The notes under the pieces: model-generated
Told to the model about the DNA's origin: nothing
Seen by the model: the letters and a program-made list of their open reading frames with translations, nothing else
Databases searched by the model: none
Position numbers and translations under genes: made by a program
Origin: Methylococcales bacterium
Lineage (GTDB): Bacteria; Pseudomonadota; Gammaproteobacteria; Methylococcales; Methylomonadaceae
DNA length: 64,000 nucleotides
NCBI GenBank assembly: GCA_028715725.1
Contig: JAQURG010000001.1
Coordinates: 149,098-213,097 of the forward strand
Direction of reading: 5' to 3'
Shown: in pieces, positions 21,097-30,736 of the stretch
Numbering within the stretch: the first letter of the stretch is position 1
Layout of the letters: every line of letters starts with the position of its first letter

Positions 21097-21540
21097 TTAC
21101 TCTACCACGGCTGCACATCTGATTTCAGCGCTTGCGACAAATTCACCGTCAACTTCTGCACGACAGTCAAATGCCCAAATGTTACGCTTACTTTTAATAA
21201 ACTTTGCTTCCAGCATCAATTGATCACCTGGGACAACAGGTCTTTTAAACTTGGCTTTATCAATACCCACCAGGTAATAGATCATTCCTGCCAGCTCGTC
21301 CCCGGCTGTTTCTGAAGCTAGCAAGCCAGTCGATTGCGCCAGGGCTTCCAGAATCAGCACACCCGGCATGATTGGCTTCTGTGGGAAATGACCTTGAAAA
21401 AAAGGTTCGTTATAAGTAACGTTTTTCACTCCCAACAATCTTGACCCTGGTTCGCACTCAACCACTTTGTCAATCAATAAAAAAGGATATCGATGTGGCA
21501 AGAATGCTTGTATTTGTAAAATACCTAAGGTAATAGACAT
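21097..21540 (-). CDS. fabZ: 3-hydroxyacyl-ACP dehydratase
   Basis: Dehydrates 3-hydroxyacyl-ACP in fatty acid elongation. The 147-residue hotdog-fold protein has [13 protein letters not shown] and the active-site block [20 protein letters not shown], with His and Glu in the family positions. It shares the 3-hydroxyacyl-ACP pool with lpxA, its downstream neighbour. In E. coli lpxD sits between skp and fabZ; here skp is followed directly by fabZ (62-base gap). Confidence 0.96.
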   Translation of the reverse strand: MSITLGILQIQAFLPHRYPFLLIDKVVECEPGSRLLGVKNVTYNEPFFQGHFPQKPIMPGVLILEALAQSTGLLASETAGDELAGMIYYLVGIDKAKFKRPVVPGDQLMLEAKFIKSKRNIWAFDCRAEVDGEFVASAEIRCAAVVE

Positions 21541-21602
21541 GTTTTAGAGTGCTTTCGTCAATGTTAAGGTTAAGTTGGGGTTATTTATGCAGGGTAAGGA
21601 GC

Positions 21603-22103
21603 TCAATCTGGCATCGTAGACAGTTTTTGCTGCACTTGAGCAGTTATATCAATCTGATCGTTCGCATAAATAACGCCATCAGTCAGTAATAAATCGTAAT
21701 CCTGATCTTTGGCTATAGCTCGAACGGCTTCAACGATACGACGTTGCAATTTGCCCAACTCTTCATTCCGGCTGGCGTTAAAGTCTTCGCTGAACTCCTG
21801 TTGAGCTCTTTTTGCATCTCTTTTCTTATTTAAAATATCTTTTTCAAAATTATTTTTTTCAGAGCTGCTCATGACCGATGCATCCCGGGTCAATTTTTCC
21901 TCCATACTCTGGATTTCTTTTTGCTGAGCAACTAATTGCTTATCCCGAGATGAAAATTTCTGTTCTAAACGTTTTTTAGCCTTTTCAGCTTGGGGAGCTT
22001 TTTCAAGAACAGCAGGTATATTAACGAAGCCAACTTTTAAATCGGCAAAACTGACATTTGTAACGAACAACAAGCCTAAGAATAAAGCAATTTTCTTTTT
22101 CAT
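21603..22103 (-). CDS. skp: Periplasmic chaperone Skp (OmpH)
   Basis: Holds unfolded outer-membrane proteins in the periplasm on their way to BamA. The 166-residue protein has a signal peptide (MKKKIALFLGLLFVTNVSFA, cleavage near residue 20) and then LKVGFVNIPAVLEKAPQAEK. A long charged coiled-coil arm follows (about residues 45-115) and then a C-terminal strand. It is located directly after bamA with a 101-base gap, as in E. coli. Confidence 0.94.
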   Translation of the reverse strand: MKKKIALFLGLLFVTNVSFADLKVGFVNIPAVLEKAPQAEKAKKRLEQKFSSRDKQLVAQQKEIQSMEEKLTRDASVMSSSEKNNFEKDILNKKRDAKRAQQEFSEDFNASRNEELGKLQRRIVEAVRAIAKDQDYDLLLTDGVIYANDQIDITAQVQQKLSTMPD

Positions 22104-22204
22104 TGTTAAATAGAACTCCGATGATTGTAGTTAAAGTGTAATAAGGACGAATTATAGTGCGCTAGATTATAGGGGATAAGCTAATTAAACCAAAATAACA
22201 TCTG

Positions 22205-24577
22205 TTAGAAGTTTTGTCCGAAGTTAAACTGGAATATCTGCTTCTGATCTTGTGGAGAAACATTTAAAGGTAATGCAGCGCTCACGGATAAGGCTCCAAA
22301 TGGAGACAACCATTCACCTGAAACCCCGGTAGAATATTTCATGTCACTTACTGAGAAGTTATTGCTGATGGTACCCACATCAAAAAAAGTTCCTAATCTG
22401 ACCGACTTCATATCTGCCAAAAAGGGTACAGGAAAAAACAACTCTGCATTGCCAATAATTTTAGTGTTGCCGCCGATCGGCCTGCCTGTAAAAGTGCTAC
22501 CGCCAAAAGGAAAGAGAGTGGGATCTAAAACGTTCTCTTGCGTTGATAAGGGTCCTAGAGTGTTATTCCTAAAGCCGCGAACCGAGCCGGTACCACCGCC
22601 AAAATAGTTTTCAAAGAAAGGCAATCCACCAGTATTCCCATAGCCGTCGCCATAGGCGACTTCACCGTTCAGTTTAAAAGTAAAGTCCTTGGCCAGAGGA
22701 AAATAATGTTGATGCCTGTAACCGACTTTATAATATTGAAGATCACTGCCCGGAACTGTCACTAATGCAGAGAAACGCTGCTGTCCGCCTTTATTCGGAA
22801 ATAATGCTCTGTTAAGCGTATCATGAGTCCAGCTGACTGCCGGCGCAAATGTCCAGAACTTGTCACCTTCCTCTTTGATAAAATCCCGGATTTCCCTGGA
22901 TACATTTGCGTTGCAAGTATTGGTAAAGCTGTTGAAACTGCAATCATTATTCTCATTCACCTTTAAGGTCGTATGCTTTATATCAGCATCAAATCTTATC
23001 TGGTCGAATTCATTCAACGGAATGCCGAAGTTAAGGCCGGCATTGAAGACATCGGTAGAATAATTGGCGATATTAACCGCCCCGGCATTTCGCTTGGCAT
23101 AGCCAATATTATAGCCTTGGCTAATGCCGTCCGTAGTGAAATAGGGATTGAAAAAGCCAAACTGATAATTCGTAGTATAGGTGCTATTGTTAAAGGCGAC
23201 GTTCACCCGCTTGCCCGAACCGAATACGTTATCCTGCGCAATATTAGCATTTAAGACAATCCCTTGAACCTGAGAATATCCGATGCCTGCCGATAAATTA
23301 CCAGAGGCTTTCTCCACCACTGAATAATTAACATCGATCTGGTCGGCTGTGCCTACAACGGGCGGTGTTTCAACATTGACCGATTCAAAATAGCCCAAAC
23401 GTTCAAGGCGCGTTTTTGAACGTTCAATTTTTGAGCTTGAAGCCCAACTGGCTTCCATCTGGCGCATTTCGCGGCGCAGCACTTCATCACGGGTTTTAGT
23501 ATTGCCGCTCATATTAATACGGCGCACATAAACCCGCTTACCCGGATCAACGAAAAAGGTCATATCAACCGTCTTTTGAGCTTCGCTAATTTCAGGCACC
23601 ATATTTACGTTGGCAAACGCATAACCTTCATCGCCTAATCGATCCTGAATCGCTTTTGACGTCTCCGTGGCATTTTTTCTGGAAAAAATCTCTTCCGGTC
23701 CGACACTGACCAGCTTGATCAATTGGTCGGGAGGCACCACCAGATTACCGGCCAGCTTGACCTTAGATAGCTTGTAAATATCGCCCTCTTTGACATTTAT
23801 AGTCACATAAATATCTTTTTTATCCGGCGTAATGGCCACTTGTGTGGATTCAACTGAAAAGTTGATATATCCGCGATCCAGATAATAAGACCGCAAAGTT
23901 TCCAGATCCGCAGATAATTTTTGTTTGGAGTACTGGTCATCCTTGCTGTAAAAGGATAATAAGTTCGAAGTACTCAATTCAAATTTGCCCAGCAGCGTCT
24001 TGTCATCAAAGGCATTATTGCCGACGATGTTGATCTGCTTGATTTTGGTCACTCTGCCTTCAGAAATTTTAATGTGGATGCCAACGCGATTCCGGGTCAG
24101 GTCAGACACATCTGTTTTTATCTTTAAGCCATATTTACCATGACTCAGGTATTGGCGGGTCAATTCCTGCTCGACCTTATCCAGCACTTGACGGTCAAAT
24201 ATTTTGCCCTCAGACAACCCGATTTTGTCTAACGCTTTTGTCAAGTCCTCTTTGCTGAGGTCTTTATTGCCTTCAAATATGATTTTTGCTATGGATGGGC
24301 GCTCCACGACATTAACAATCAATGTTGAACCTTCTCTTTCCAGGGACACATCCTTGAAAAACCCTGTTTTAAACAAGGCCTTAATGGCAGGACCCACATT
24401 ATTCAGGGAAAATCTTTCACCGACATTAACAGGAAGATAATTAAAGACAGTACCTTCAGAGATGCGTTGCAAACCTTTAACCTTGATATCCTCAACAACG
24501 AATTCTTCATCACCTTTAACTGCGAATGAAAACAGCAGACACAGCAATAACAAGCAAGAAAAAATATTTGATTTCAT
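22205..24577 (-). CDS. bamA: Outer membrane protein assembly factor BamA
   Basis: Core of the BAM machine that folds beta-barrel proteins into the outer membrane. The 790-residue product has a signal peptide (MKSNIFSCLLLLCLLFSFAVK), five POTRA repeats (to about residue 420, for example VEDIKVKGLQRISEGTVFNY) and a C-terminal barrel. The conserved VRGF motif of barrel loop 6 appears in GTGSVRGFRNNTLG. The protein ends in Phe (FNFGQNF), as expected for an outer-membrane barrel. It heads the bamA-skp-fabZ-lpxA-rnhB group; rseP is not upstream here, epmA is. Confidence 0.97.
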   Translation of the reverse strand: MKSNIFSCLLLLCLLFSFAVKGDEEFVVEDIKVKGLQRISEGTVFNYLPVNVGERFSLNNVGPAIKALFKTGFFKDVSLEREGSTLIVNVVERPSIAKIIFEGNKDLSKEDLTKALDKIGLSEGKIFDRQVLDKVEQELTRQYLSHGKYGLKIKTDVSDLTRNRVGIHIKISEGRVTKIKQINIVGNNAFDDKTLLGKFELSTSNLLSFYSKDDQYSKQKLSADLETLRSYYLDRGYINFSVESTQVAITPDKKDIYVTINVKEGDIYKLSKVKLAGNLVVPPDQLIKLVSVGPEEIFSRKNATETSKAIQDRLGDEGYAFANVNMVPEISEAQKTVDMTFFVDPGKRVYVRRINMSGNTKTRDEVLRREMRQMEASWASSSKIERSKTRLERLGYFESVNVETPPVVGTADQIDVNYSVVEKASGNLSAGIGYSQVQGIVLNANIAQDNVFGSGKRVNVAFNNSTYTTNYQFGFFNPYFTTDGISQGYNIGYAKRNAGAVNIANYSTDVFNAGLNFGIPLNEFDQIRFDADIKHTTLKVNENNDCSFNSFTNTCNANVSREIRDFIKEEGDKFWTFAPAVSWTHDTLNRALFPNKGGQQRFSALVTVPGSDLQYYKVGYRHQHYFPLAKDFTFKLNGEVAYGDGYGNTGGLPFFENYFGGGTGSVRGFRNNTLGPLSTQENVLDPTLFPFGGSTFTGRPIGGNTKIIGNAELFFPVPFLADMKSVRLGTFFDVGTISNNFSVSDMKYSTGVSGEWLSPFGALSVSAALPLNVSPQDQKQIFQFNFGQNF

Positions 24578-24654
24578 GTAGGCAGCTAAAAAATTACATC
24601 ATTATCTAAAAATGAAGGACTCTCAGATTATAACACAGTAAATATTTAAACGGC

Positions 24655-25635
24655 TTAAGCCCTGTGTATAGGAAAATTAAGCACATCCTGAATAGTCGCG
24701 CTATCAGACAAAAGCATTAATAAACGATCCAGGCCTATGGCCATGCCTGAACAGTCCGGAAGTCCTGCCTCCAGCGCTGCAATAAGCCGTTTATCCTTAA
24801 CGGTAAACGGGCGTTTTTCCTGCAGCCTGATGCCGATTTCATCGTCAAAGCGCTTTTCCTGCTCTTTTGCATCGGTCAATTCATAATAGCCATTACCTAA
24901 TTCAATGCCATCGATAAAGATTTCGACGCGGTCAGTCACTAGCGGACTGTCTGCATTAATACGGGCTAAAGATGATTGACACGCAGGATAATCATAAACA
25001 CTATACAAAACGTTGCCTTTCAACCGGGGCTGCACCTTATGGCTGAAAATAAAATCCAGCCATAAGGCATGATTATTTCCGCAAATGCTGACTGCTTCAG
25101 GTGCGTCATTATCCAGGGCATAGGCGCAATAATCCTGATTTGAGAAAACCAATGGATCCAGTCCGGTATGCTGAAGAAAAAGCTCCCGATAACTAAACCG
25201 TTGCGCTGTATTCAGAGTTCGATGATTTTTAAACAGCAAATCTATCAGTTCGGCAATTTCATCCATCAATTGCGGCAATGTAAAACCGACCCGATACCAT
25301 TCCAACAGGGTAAATTCGGGATTATGAAAGCGTCCTGATTCGCCATTTCTAAAGGCTTTACCTATTTGATAAATGGAGCCACTACCCGCAGCCAATAGCC
25401 GCTTCATGGCAAACTCAGGAGAGGTTTGCAAAAACAAGCTGCGTTGTAACGGAGACAATCCATACTCAGTGGTAAAAAAGTCCAGTTGAGGATCGGTTCC
25501 ACTGCTATGACTGAGCAAGGGTGTTTCTACCTCAAGCACGTCTCTTTCTAAAAAAAATTGCCGTATGGCATAAAGCATCTGCGCTCTCAAGCGCATCAGT
25601 TCTATCGAACAGGTCGGCTGCCAGGTATTCGGCAC
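24655..25635 (-). CDS. epmA: Elongation factor P beta-lysine ligase EpmA
   Basis: A lysyl-tRNA synthetase paralogue that attaches (R)-beta-lysine to a lysine of EF-P. The 326-residue protein is only the class II catalytic core; it lacks the anticodon-binding domain of LysS. ETPLLSHSSGTDPQLDFF (motif 1 region), GRFHNPEFTLLEWYR (motif 2) and GMAIGLDRLLMLL (motif 3) are visible. Its start overlaps the efp stop by one base, so target and modifying enzyme are coupled. Its partner EpmB is divergently encoded next door. Confidence 0.95.
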   Translation of the reverse strand: MPNTWQPTCSIELMRLRAQMLYAIRQFFLERDVLEVETPLLSHSSGTDPQLDFFTTEYGLSPLQRSLFLQTSPEFAMKRLLAAGSGSIYQIGKAFRNGESGRFHNPEFTLLEWYRVGFTLPQLMDEIAELIDLLFKNHRTLNTAQRFSYRELFLQHTGLDPLVFSNQDYCAYALDNDAPEAVSICGNNHALWLDFIFSHKVQPRLKGNVLYSVYDYPACQSSLARINADSPLVTDRVEIFIDGIELGNGYYELTDAKEQEKRFDDEIGIRLQEKRPFTVKDKRLIAALEAGLPDCSGMAIGLDRLLMLLSDSATIQDVLNFPIHRA

Positions 25636-26204
25636 TATTCTTTCACGCGCGAAATATATTCTCCGGTACGGGTGTCAACTTTGATAACTTCACCCTGTTG
25701 CACAAATAACGGAACCCTGACCACTGCGCCGGTTTCCAGCTTGGCCGGTTTACCGCCGCCGCCGGAAGTATCGCCGCGCACACCCGGATCAGTTTCAACA
25801 ATCGCCAACTCAACAAAATTGGCAGGCGTAACCGACAACGGCGCATCATTCCATAATGTCACCGTGCAAGAGTCCTGATCTTTAAGCCACTTACTGGCTT
25901 CAGCGACGGCTTTTTCATCACATTGATACTGTTCAAACGTATCCGGCACCATAAAATGCCTGAACTCACCGTCATTATAAAGGTATTGCATCTCAACATC
26001 GACCACATCCGCCCCTTCGAGCGAATCGCCGGACTTAAAAGTTCTTTCAATAACGCGACCGGTTTTCAGGTTTCTGATTTTTACCCGGTTAAAAGCTTGT
26101 CCCTTCCCTGGCTTAACAAACTCATTTTCAATAATTGCACAGGGATCATTGTCCAACATGACCTTTAATCCCGCCTTAAACTCATTAGTACTATAACTAG
26201 CCAT
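25635..26204 (-). CDS. efp: Elongation factor P
   Basis: Relieves ribosome stalling at polyproline. The 189-residue protein has three beta domains. The modified lysine sits in the loop [11 protein letters not shown] (Lys34), as in E. coli EF-P that receives beta-lysine. The C-terminal part has [15 protein letters not shown] and [12 protein letters not shown]. The gene is transcribed divergently from epmB, with an 83-base gap that carries a palindromic TATAAT. Confidence 0.98.
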   Translation of the reverse strand: MASYSTNEFKAGLKVMLDNDPCAIIENEFVKPGKGQAFNRVKIRNLKTGRVIERTFKSGDSLEGADVVDVEMQYLYNDGEFRHFMVPDTFEQYQCDEKAVAEASKWLKDQDSCTVTLWNDAPLSVTPANFVELAIVETDPGVRGDTSGGGGKPAKLETGAVVRVPLFVQQGEVIKVDTRTGEYISRVKE

Positions 26205-26238
26205 TTTATCCTCAAGATGACAAACAATGTAAACCCAT

Positions 26239-26250
26239 CCATTATAATGG
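26239..26250. promoter_or_regulatory. Palindromic CCATTATAATGG in the efp-epmB divergent gap
   Basis: CCATTATAATGG is a perfect 12-bp palindrome containing TATAAT in both orientations, 35 bases from the efp ATG and 38 bases from the epmB ATG. It could hold overlapping -10 elements for both directions. No strong -35 stands out on either side, so the promoter call is tentative. Confidence 0.35.
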
Positions 26251-26287
26251 AGGCAACAATCGATAGAAACTTTAAATAAGCACTTTC

Positions 26288-27313
26288 ATGTCAGAACAAC
26301 GCAACGAAACACTGCACTTTAATAAAAACTGGCAACAACAACTTGCTGAAGCCTTCGCTACTCTTGACGAATTATGTCATTATCTGCACTTGTCGCCTGA
26401 TGACCTTTCAGCTTCGCTGTCTGCCGCTGATAACTTTCCGCTGCGGGTACCTTTAAGTTTTGCCGCCTGCATGGAAAAAGGCAATCCGAATGATCCTTTA
26501 TTGCGGCAAGTATTGCCCATTAAGAACGAACTGGTCGCTTACCCCGGCTTTAATAGCGATCCTGTCGGTGATCTGCCAGCCGCTACCAGAGCGGGTGTTA
26601 TCCATAAATATCATGGACGGGTTTTGCTGATCAATACCGGCAGTTGCGCAATTAACTGCCGGTATTGCTTCCGCCGGAATTTCCCTTACTCCGACTTGCA
26701 ACTGAGCAAACAGAATGAACAAGCGGCTATCGAATATATCCGGGAAGATACCAGTATTTCGGAAGTTATTTTAAGCGGCGGCGATCCGTTATTATTAAGC
26801 GATCAAAGATTTGTCAAACTTATCCAGCAACTGAACAATATCAAGCATTTAAAACGCATAAGGATACACAGCCGCCTGCCTATCGTTTTACCTGCCCGAA
26901 TCACTGATGAATTGATCAATACGATTAAACAAAGCCCTAAACAGGTCGTCGTCGTTGTGCACTGTAACCATGCCAATGAAATCAATGCGCGGGTTATTGC
27001 TGTCTGCGAGCAGCTAAAAAACAACGGCATTCCATTATTCAATCAATCGGTCTTGCTGAAAGGCGTTAATGACGATGCATCAGTATTATGTGAACTGAGT
27101 GAACGCCTTTTTACTCACGGGGTTATTCCTTATTATCTGCATGTATTGGATAAAGCCACAGGCACAGGGCATTTTGAAGTGCCTGAACTTGAAGCTATTG
27201 CGCTTATGAAGCAGGTTCAGGCCATGCTGCCAGGTTATCTTGTACCCAAACTGGTAACGGAAAAGGCGGGGACCATGTCCAAACAATACCTTTCAAGCGC
27301 CTGCCGGGAATAA
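26288..27313 (+). CDS. epmB: EF-P beta-lysylation radical SAM protein EpmB
   Basis: Lysine 2,3-aminomutase-like radical SAM enzyme that makes (R)-beta-lysine for EF-P. The 341-residue protein has the radical SAM cysteine motif CAINCRYC (CX3CX2C) near residue 120, followed by FRRNFPY. SGGDPLLLSD is also typical. The lysine aminomutase PLP-binding Lys region is present late (KLVTEKAGTMSKQYLSSA). Together with efp and epmA this makes a complete modification set in one locus. Confidence 0.95.
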   Translation: MSEQRNETLHFNKNWQQQLAEAFATLDELCHYLHLSPDDLSASLSAADNFPLRVPLSFAACMEKGNPNDPLLRQVLPIKNELVAYPGFNSDPVGDLPAATRAGVIHKYHGRVLLINTGSCAINCRYCFRRNFPYSDLQLSKQNEQAAIEYIREDTSISEVILSGGDPLLLSDQRFVKLIQQLNNIKHLKRIRIHSRLPIVLPARITDELINTIKQSPKQVVVVVHCNHANEINARVIAVCEQLKNNGIPLFNQSVLLKGVNDDASVLCELSERLFTHGVIPYYLHVLDKATGTGHFEVPELEAIALMKQVQAMLPGYLVPKLVTEKAGTMSKQYLSSACRE

Positions 27314-27404
27314 ACGCATCCTGTAAACAATTGAACAATACAGGCATAATTATCCCCAAGCCTATTGGTAAAACAACTCAGCCAAGCAATTACAAGGATT
27401 AACC

Positions 27405-28469
27405 ATGTATGAATCACTCAGTTCCGCTGCCGAAAAGTCAGGATTACCACCCGGTGCGCTGGTGCATGTCGGCGAAGTGCATGAACACGAGCATAAAATC
27501 TCAGTAGTCAACTACAATAAATCTACTTTCAAAAAACATACCGTTAAATCGATCGAAGAGCTTCTAGCCTACAGGGCAACCGATACCATAACATGGGTCA
27601 TTGTTGACGGACTAAAAGACGTAGGCATCATTGATGCCGTAGGGCAACATTTTGGCATTCATGGATTGGTGCTGGAAGATATTCTTAATACCCATCAGCG
27701 GCCCAAATTCGAGGAATTTGATGACTATATATTCATTGTTCTTAAAGCGATTTCTCTAGGAAACGAGGAATTTAATGTCGAATATGAACAAATAAGCTTA
27801 CTGGTATTAAACAACTTCGTTTTTACCTTCATGGAAAAACCGGACGATCTCTTTGATCCTATCCTGAACCGGCTGAACAACGACAAGAGCCAGCTCAGAC
27901 ACCTGGGGAGCGATTATCTCGCCTATATGATTATGGATACCGTCGTTGATGAGTATTTTGCCTTACAAGATTCTTTTGATGAGCTGATTGAATCTGTTGA
28001 AGATGATTTACTGACTGATCCATCGACTAATACACTGTCAAAAATCCAGAAATTCAAGCGTGAGTTAATTTTTCTGCGCAGAAATATTTCGCCCTTGCGA
28101 GAGTTGCTAGCGGCTATTCAACGCAGCGAGTCGCCCTTACTTGACATCAAGACGAGACGTTATTTCGGAGATATTTATGACCATGCCATACGCATTATTG
28201 AAGCCATGGAATCTTATCGGGATTTAATAGCGGGTATGCTCGATATCTACTTATCCAGCATCAGTAACAAAATGAATGAAACCATGAAAGTGCTGACAGT
28301 ATTCGCCTCGATCTTTATTCCCTTAACCTTTATCGCAGGCGTATATGGCATGAATTTCGACTATATGCCGGAATTGAAATGGCGATGGAGCTACCCGGTA
28401 TTGTGGATCATATTCATCGGTATATCACTATTTTTGCTACGATTTTTCAAGAAAAAGAAGTGGCTATAG
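27405..28469 (+). CDS. corA: Magnesium and cobalt transport protein CorA
   Basis: Pentameric inner-membrane channel for Mg2+ and Co2+. The 354-residue protein has a large N-terminal cytoplasmic domain, and two C-terminal transmembrane helices separated by the signature GMN (YGMNFDYMPELKW). The cytoplasmic domain holds the long stalk helix near ISPLRELLAAIQRSESPLL. It ends before a strong bidirectional terminator. No Mg2+-sensing leader was recognised upstream. Confidence 0.96.
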   Translation: MYESLSSAAEKSGLPPGALVHVGEVHEHEHKISVVNYNKSTFKKHTVKSIEELLAYRATDTITWVIVDGLKDVGIIDAVGQHFGIHGLVLEDILNTHQRPKFEEFDDYIFIVLKAISLGNEEFNVEYEQISLLVLNNFVFTFMEKPDDLFDPILNRLNNDKSQLRHLGSDYLAYMIMDTVVDEYFALQDSFDELIESVEDDLLTDPSTNTLSKIQKFKRELIFLRRNISPLRELLAAIQRSESPLLDIKTRRYFGDIYDHAIRIIEAMESYRDLIAGMLDIYLSSISNKMNETMKVLTVFASIFIPLTFIAGVYGMNFDYMPELKWRWSYPVLWIIFIGISLFLLRFFKKKKWL

Positions 28470-28501
28470 AACAGCTTCTCATCAATAGACATCTCAAACG
28501 T

Positions 28502-28539
28502 AAAAAAGCCGCAACCTGCGCCGGCAGGTTGCGGCTTTT
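28502..28539. terminator. Bidirectional intrinsic terminator between corA and mtkB
   Basis: A perfect 11-bp stem GCCGCAACCTG / CAGGTTGCGGC around loop CGCCGG, with A-run AAAAAA before and TTTT after. It can terminate corA on the plus strand and the convergent mtkAB transcript on the minus strand. Confidence 0.92.
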
Positions 28540-28574
28540 CACTTAAATATACGATTATATACGATCAGTTCAGG

Positions 28575-29462
28575 TTATAATTTGGCCAGAACTTGCGCCA
28601 CAGTATCACCCATAGCCGCTGGCGTCGGGCAGATAGTAACCCCCAACTCTTTGAGTATCGCTACTTTTTCAGCGGCGCTCTCGCCAGCCGATGAAATAAT
28701 CGCACCGGCATGACCCATGCGCCGACCTTCGGGTGCGGTTAAACCGGCAATATAGGCCACCAGCGGTTTCGTCATGTGTTCCTTGGCAAAGATTCCGGCC
28801 TCAACTTCCTGCGGCCCTCCAATCTCGCCAATCATCACGACCACCTTGGTTTCCGGGTCCTGTTCGAATTTTTCCAGAATATCGCGGTGCGAACTGCCGT
28901 TGATAGGATCGCCGCCAATACCGACTGAAGTGGAAATACCAATGCCCAGGCGCTTCATTTGATCGGCAGCCTCATAGCCTAAAGTGCCGGAACGACCGAC
29001 AATGCCTACATTGCCCCGCATATAGATGTGCCCCGGCATAATGCCCAGCATGGCGCGTCCGGGGCTGATGGTACCGGCACAGTTAGGTCCGGTCAGTATC
29101 ATTCTTTTGTCCGCCGGGAAACGGCGCAGAAAGTTCTTTACCTTCATCATATCCTGGGTCGGAATACCGTCGGTAATCGCTACACAATATTTGATGCCTG
29201 CGTCAGCTGCTTCCATAATGGAATCGGCAGCAAAAGCTGGCGGAACAAAAATAATGCCTGCTTCCGCTCCGGCTTGCTGTACGGCTTCTTTGACGGTATT
29301 AAAAACAGGCAGTCCAAGATGAGTTTGTCCGCCTTTGCCGGGAGTGATGCCGCCTACCACTTGTGAGCCGTAGTTAATCATATCCTGCGCATGAAATGTA
29401 CCTATTTTTCCGGTAAATCCCTGAACAATAATACGCGTTGTTTCATCAATAAAAATAGCCAC
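28575..29462 (-). CDS. mtkB: Malate-CoA ligase, small (SucD-like) subunit
   Basis: The CoA-binding, phosphohistidine-carrying subunit of malate thiokinase, which makes malyl-CoA from malate, ATP and CoA in the serine cycle. The 295-residue protein resembles succinyl-CoA synthetase alpha: MAIFIDETTRIIVQGFTGKI, Rossmann CoA site GPNCAGTISPG, and active-site His in GHAGAIIS. It begins at GTG directly after the mtkA stop, with AGGAGGT inside the end of mtkA. Sequence alone does not separate it fully from SucD. The adjacency to mcl and the rest of the serine cycle argues for MtkB. Confidence 0.87.
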   Translation of the reverse strand: MAIFIDETTRIIVQGFTGKIGTFHAQDMINYGSQVVGGITPGKGGQTHLGLPVFNTVKEAVQQAGAEAGIIFVPPAFAADSIMEAADAGIKYCVAITDGIPTQDMMKVKNFLRRFPADKRMILTGPNCAGTISPGRAMLGIMPGHIYMRGNVGIVGRSGTLGYEAADQMKRLGIGISTSVGIGGDPINGSSHRDILEKFEQDPETKVVVMIGEIGGPQEVEAGIFAKEHMTKPLVAYIAGLTAPEGRRMGHAGAIISSAGESAAEKVAILKELGVTICPTPAAMGDTVAQVLAKL

Positions 29463-30656
29463 TTATACCTCCTGAGCCGCTTCTTTTGCAACCACTTCAT
29501 TACGTGCCTGCACTGCTTTTTCAGCTGCTTCAGCCAAGGTTTCTGCGGTAATGATAGGTAACCCGCTTTCTGCAATAATACGCCGGCCCTCTTCTACATT
29601 GGTGCCAGACAGTCGAACGATGAGCGGCACTTTCATGTCAATCTTTCTAACCGCCTGAACCACACCTTCAGCAATCCAGTCACAACGGTTGATTCCGGCA
29701 AAAATATTCACCAGCATGGCTTTTACGCCTTTGTCAGCCAAAACCAGGCGAAAAGCTTTTTCAGTACGTTCAGCCGAGGCGCCTCCGCCCACATCCAGAA
29801 AATTGGCCGGTTCGCCTCCCGCCAGTTTAATCATGTCCATAGTGGCCATCGCCAAGCCCGCCCCGTTTATCATGCAACCGATGTCCCCGTCTAATCCGAC
29901 ATAGCTCAAGCCGCGATCTGCCGCCGCCATTTCACGAGGATCTTCCTGGGTTTTATCACGCAATTCAGAAATTTTTTGCTGCCTGAACAAGGCGTTATCA
30001 TCAAAGCCCATCTTTGCGTCCAGGGCAACTAACTCACCGCTTTTTGTAATCACCAGCGGGTTAATTTCCAGCATACTGGCATCGTTTGCACGCAAGGCGC
30101 GATAACAACCTTTGATAGTCTTAACGGCGTGACTCAATATTTCAGCATCCAGACCCAAGGCAAACGCCATTTCACGCGACTGAAAGTCTTGCAATCCGAC
30201 TGCGGGCTCAATATATATTTTCGTAATGGCATCCGGATCATTGGCCGCCAGCTCTTCGATTTCCATACCGCCTTGCGCAGAGCCAACCATGACGACGCGT
30301 TCTGAGCTACGATCAACCAACAAGCAGAAATACAATTCCTTGGCGATGTCGGTGCCCGCCTCGATATACAGCCTTGAACACACTTTACCCGCCGGGCCGG
30401 TTTGATTGGTGATCAGCCTTTTACCCAATAAGTAATCCGCAGCGGCCTCAACTTCGTCGTGGGTTTTACAAATTTTAATGCCGCCCGCCTTACCGCGTGC
30501 GCCTGAGTGAATCTGTGCCTTTACTGCCCATATATGTCCGCCGATTTCTCTGGCGCGTTGCACCGCATCCTCCGGGCTATACGCCAAACCACCTTCAGCG
30601 ATTTTTACCCCGTAGCCACTTAAAATATCTTTTGCCTGATATTCATGAATATCCAC
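29463..30656 (-). CDS. mtkA: Malate-CoA ligase, large (SucC-like) subunit
   Basis: ATP-grasp subunit of malate thiokinase. The 397-residue protein starts [17 protein letters not shown] (GTG start with GGAG upstream) and has the ATP-grasp block [16 protein letters not shown]. The C-terminal half has [18 protein letters not shown] and [16 protein letters not shown], as in the SucC family. It is followed without a gap by mtkB and preceded by mcl. A dedicated TCA-cycle sucCD pair would be expected elsewhere in the genome; if it were absent, these genes could double as SucCD. Confidence 0.87.
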   Translation of the reverse strand: MDIHEYQAKDILSGYGVKIAEGGLAYSPEDAVQRAREIGGHIWAVKAQIHSGARGKAGGIKICKTHDEVEAAADYLLGKRLITNQTGPAGKVCSRLYIEAGTDIAKELYFCLLVDRSSERVVMVGSAQGGMEIEELAANDPDAITKIYIEPAVGLQDFQSREMAFALGLDAEILSHAVKTIKGCYRALRANDASMLEINPLVITKSGELVALDAKMGFDDNALFRQQKISELRDKTQEDPREMAAADRGLSYVGLDGDIGCMINGAGLAMATMDMIKLAGGEPANFLDVGGGASAERTEKAFRLVLADKGVKAMLVNIFAGINRCDWIAEGVVQAVRKIDMKVPLIVRLSGTNVEEGRRIIAESGLPIITAETLAEAAEKAVQARNEVVAKEAAQEV

Positions 30657-30736
30657 AGCATCTCCATTGTTGATTTTTTATTAAGGTGAAAGGACAGGAG
30701 GAACAAGGCGATGCTATTTACCTTGCCCCTTAAGCC

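Noticed and set aside
28575..30656. Calling the genes sucD and sucC
   Set aside because: The adjacent mcl and serine-cycle genes favour malate-CoA ligase, though sequence alone leaves this open.
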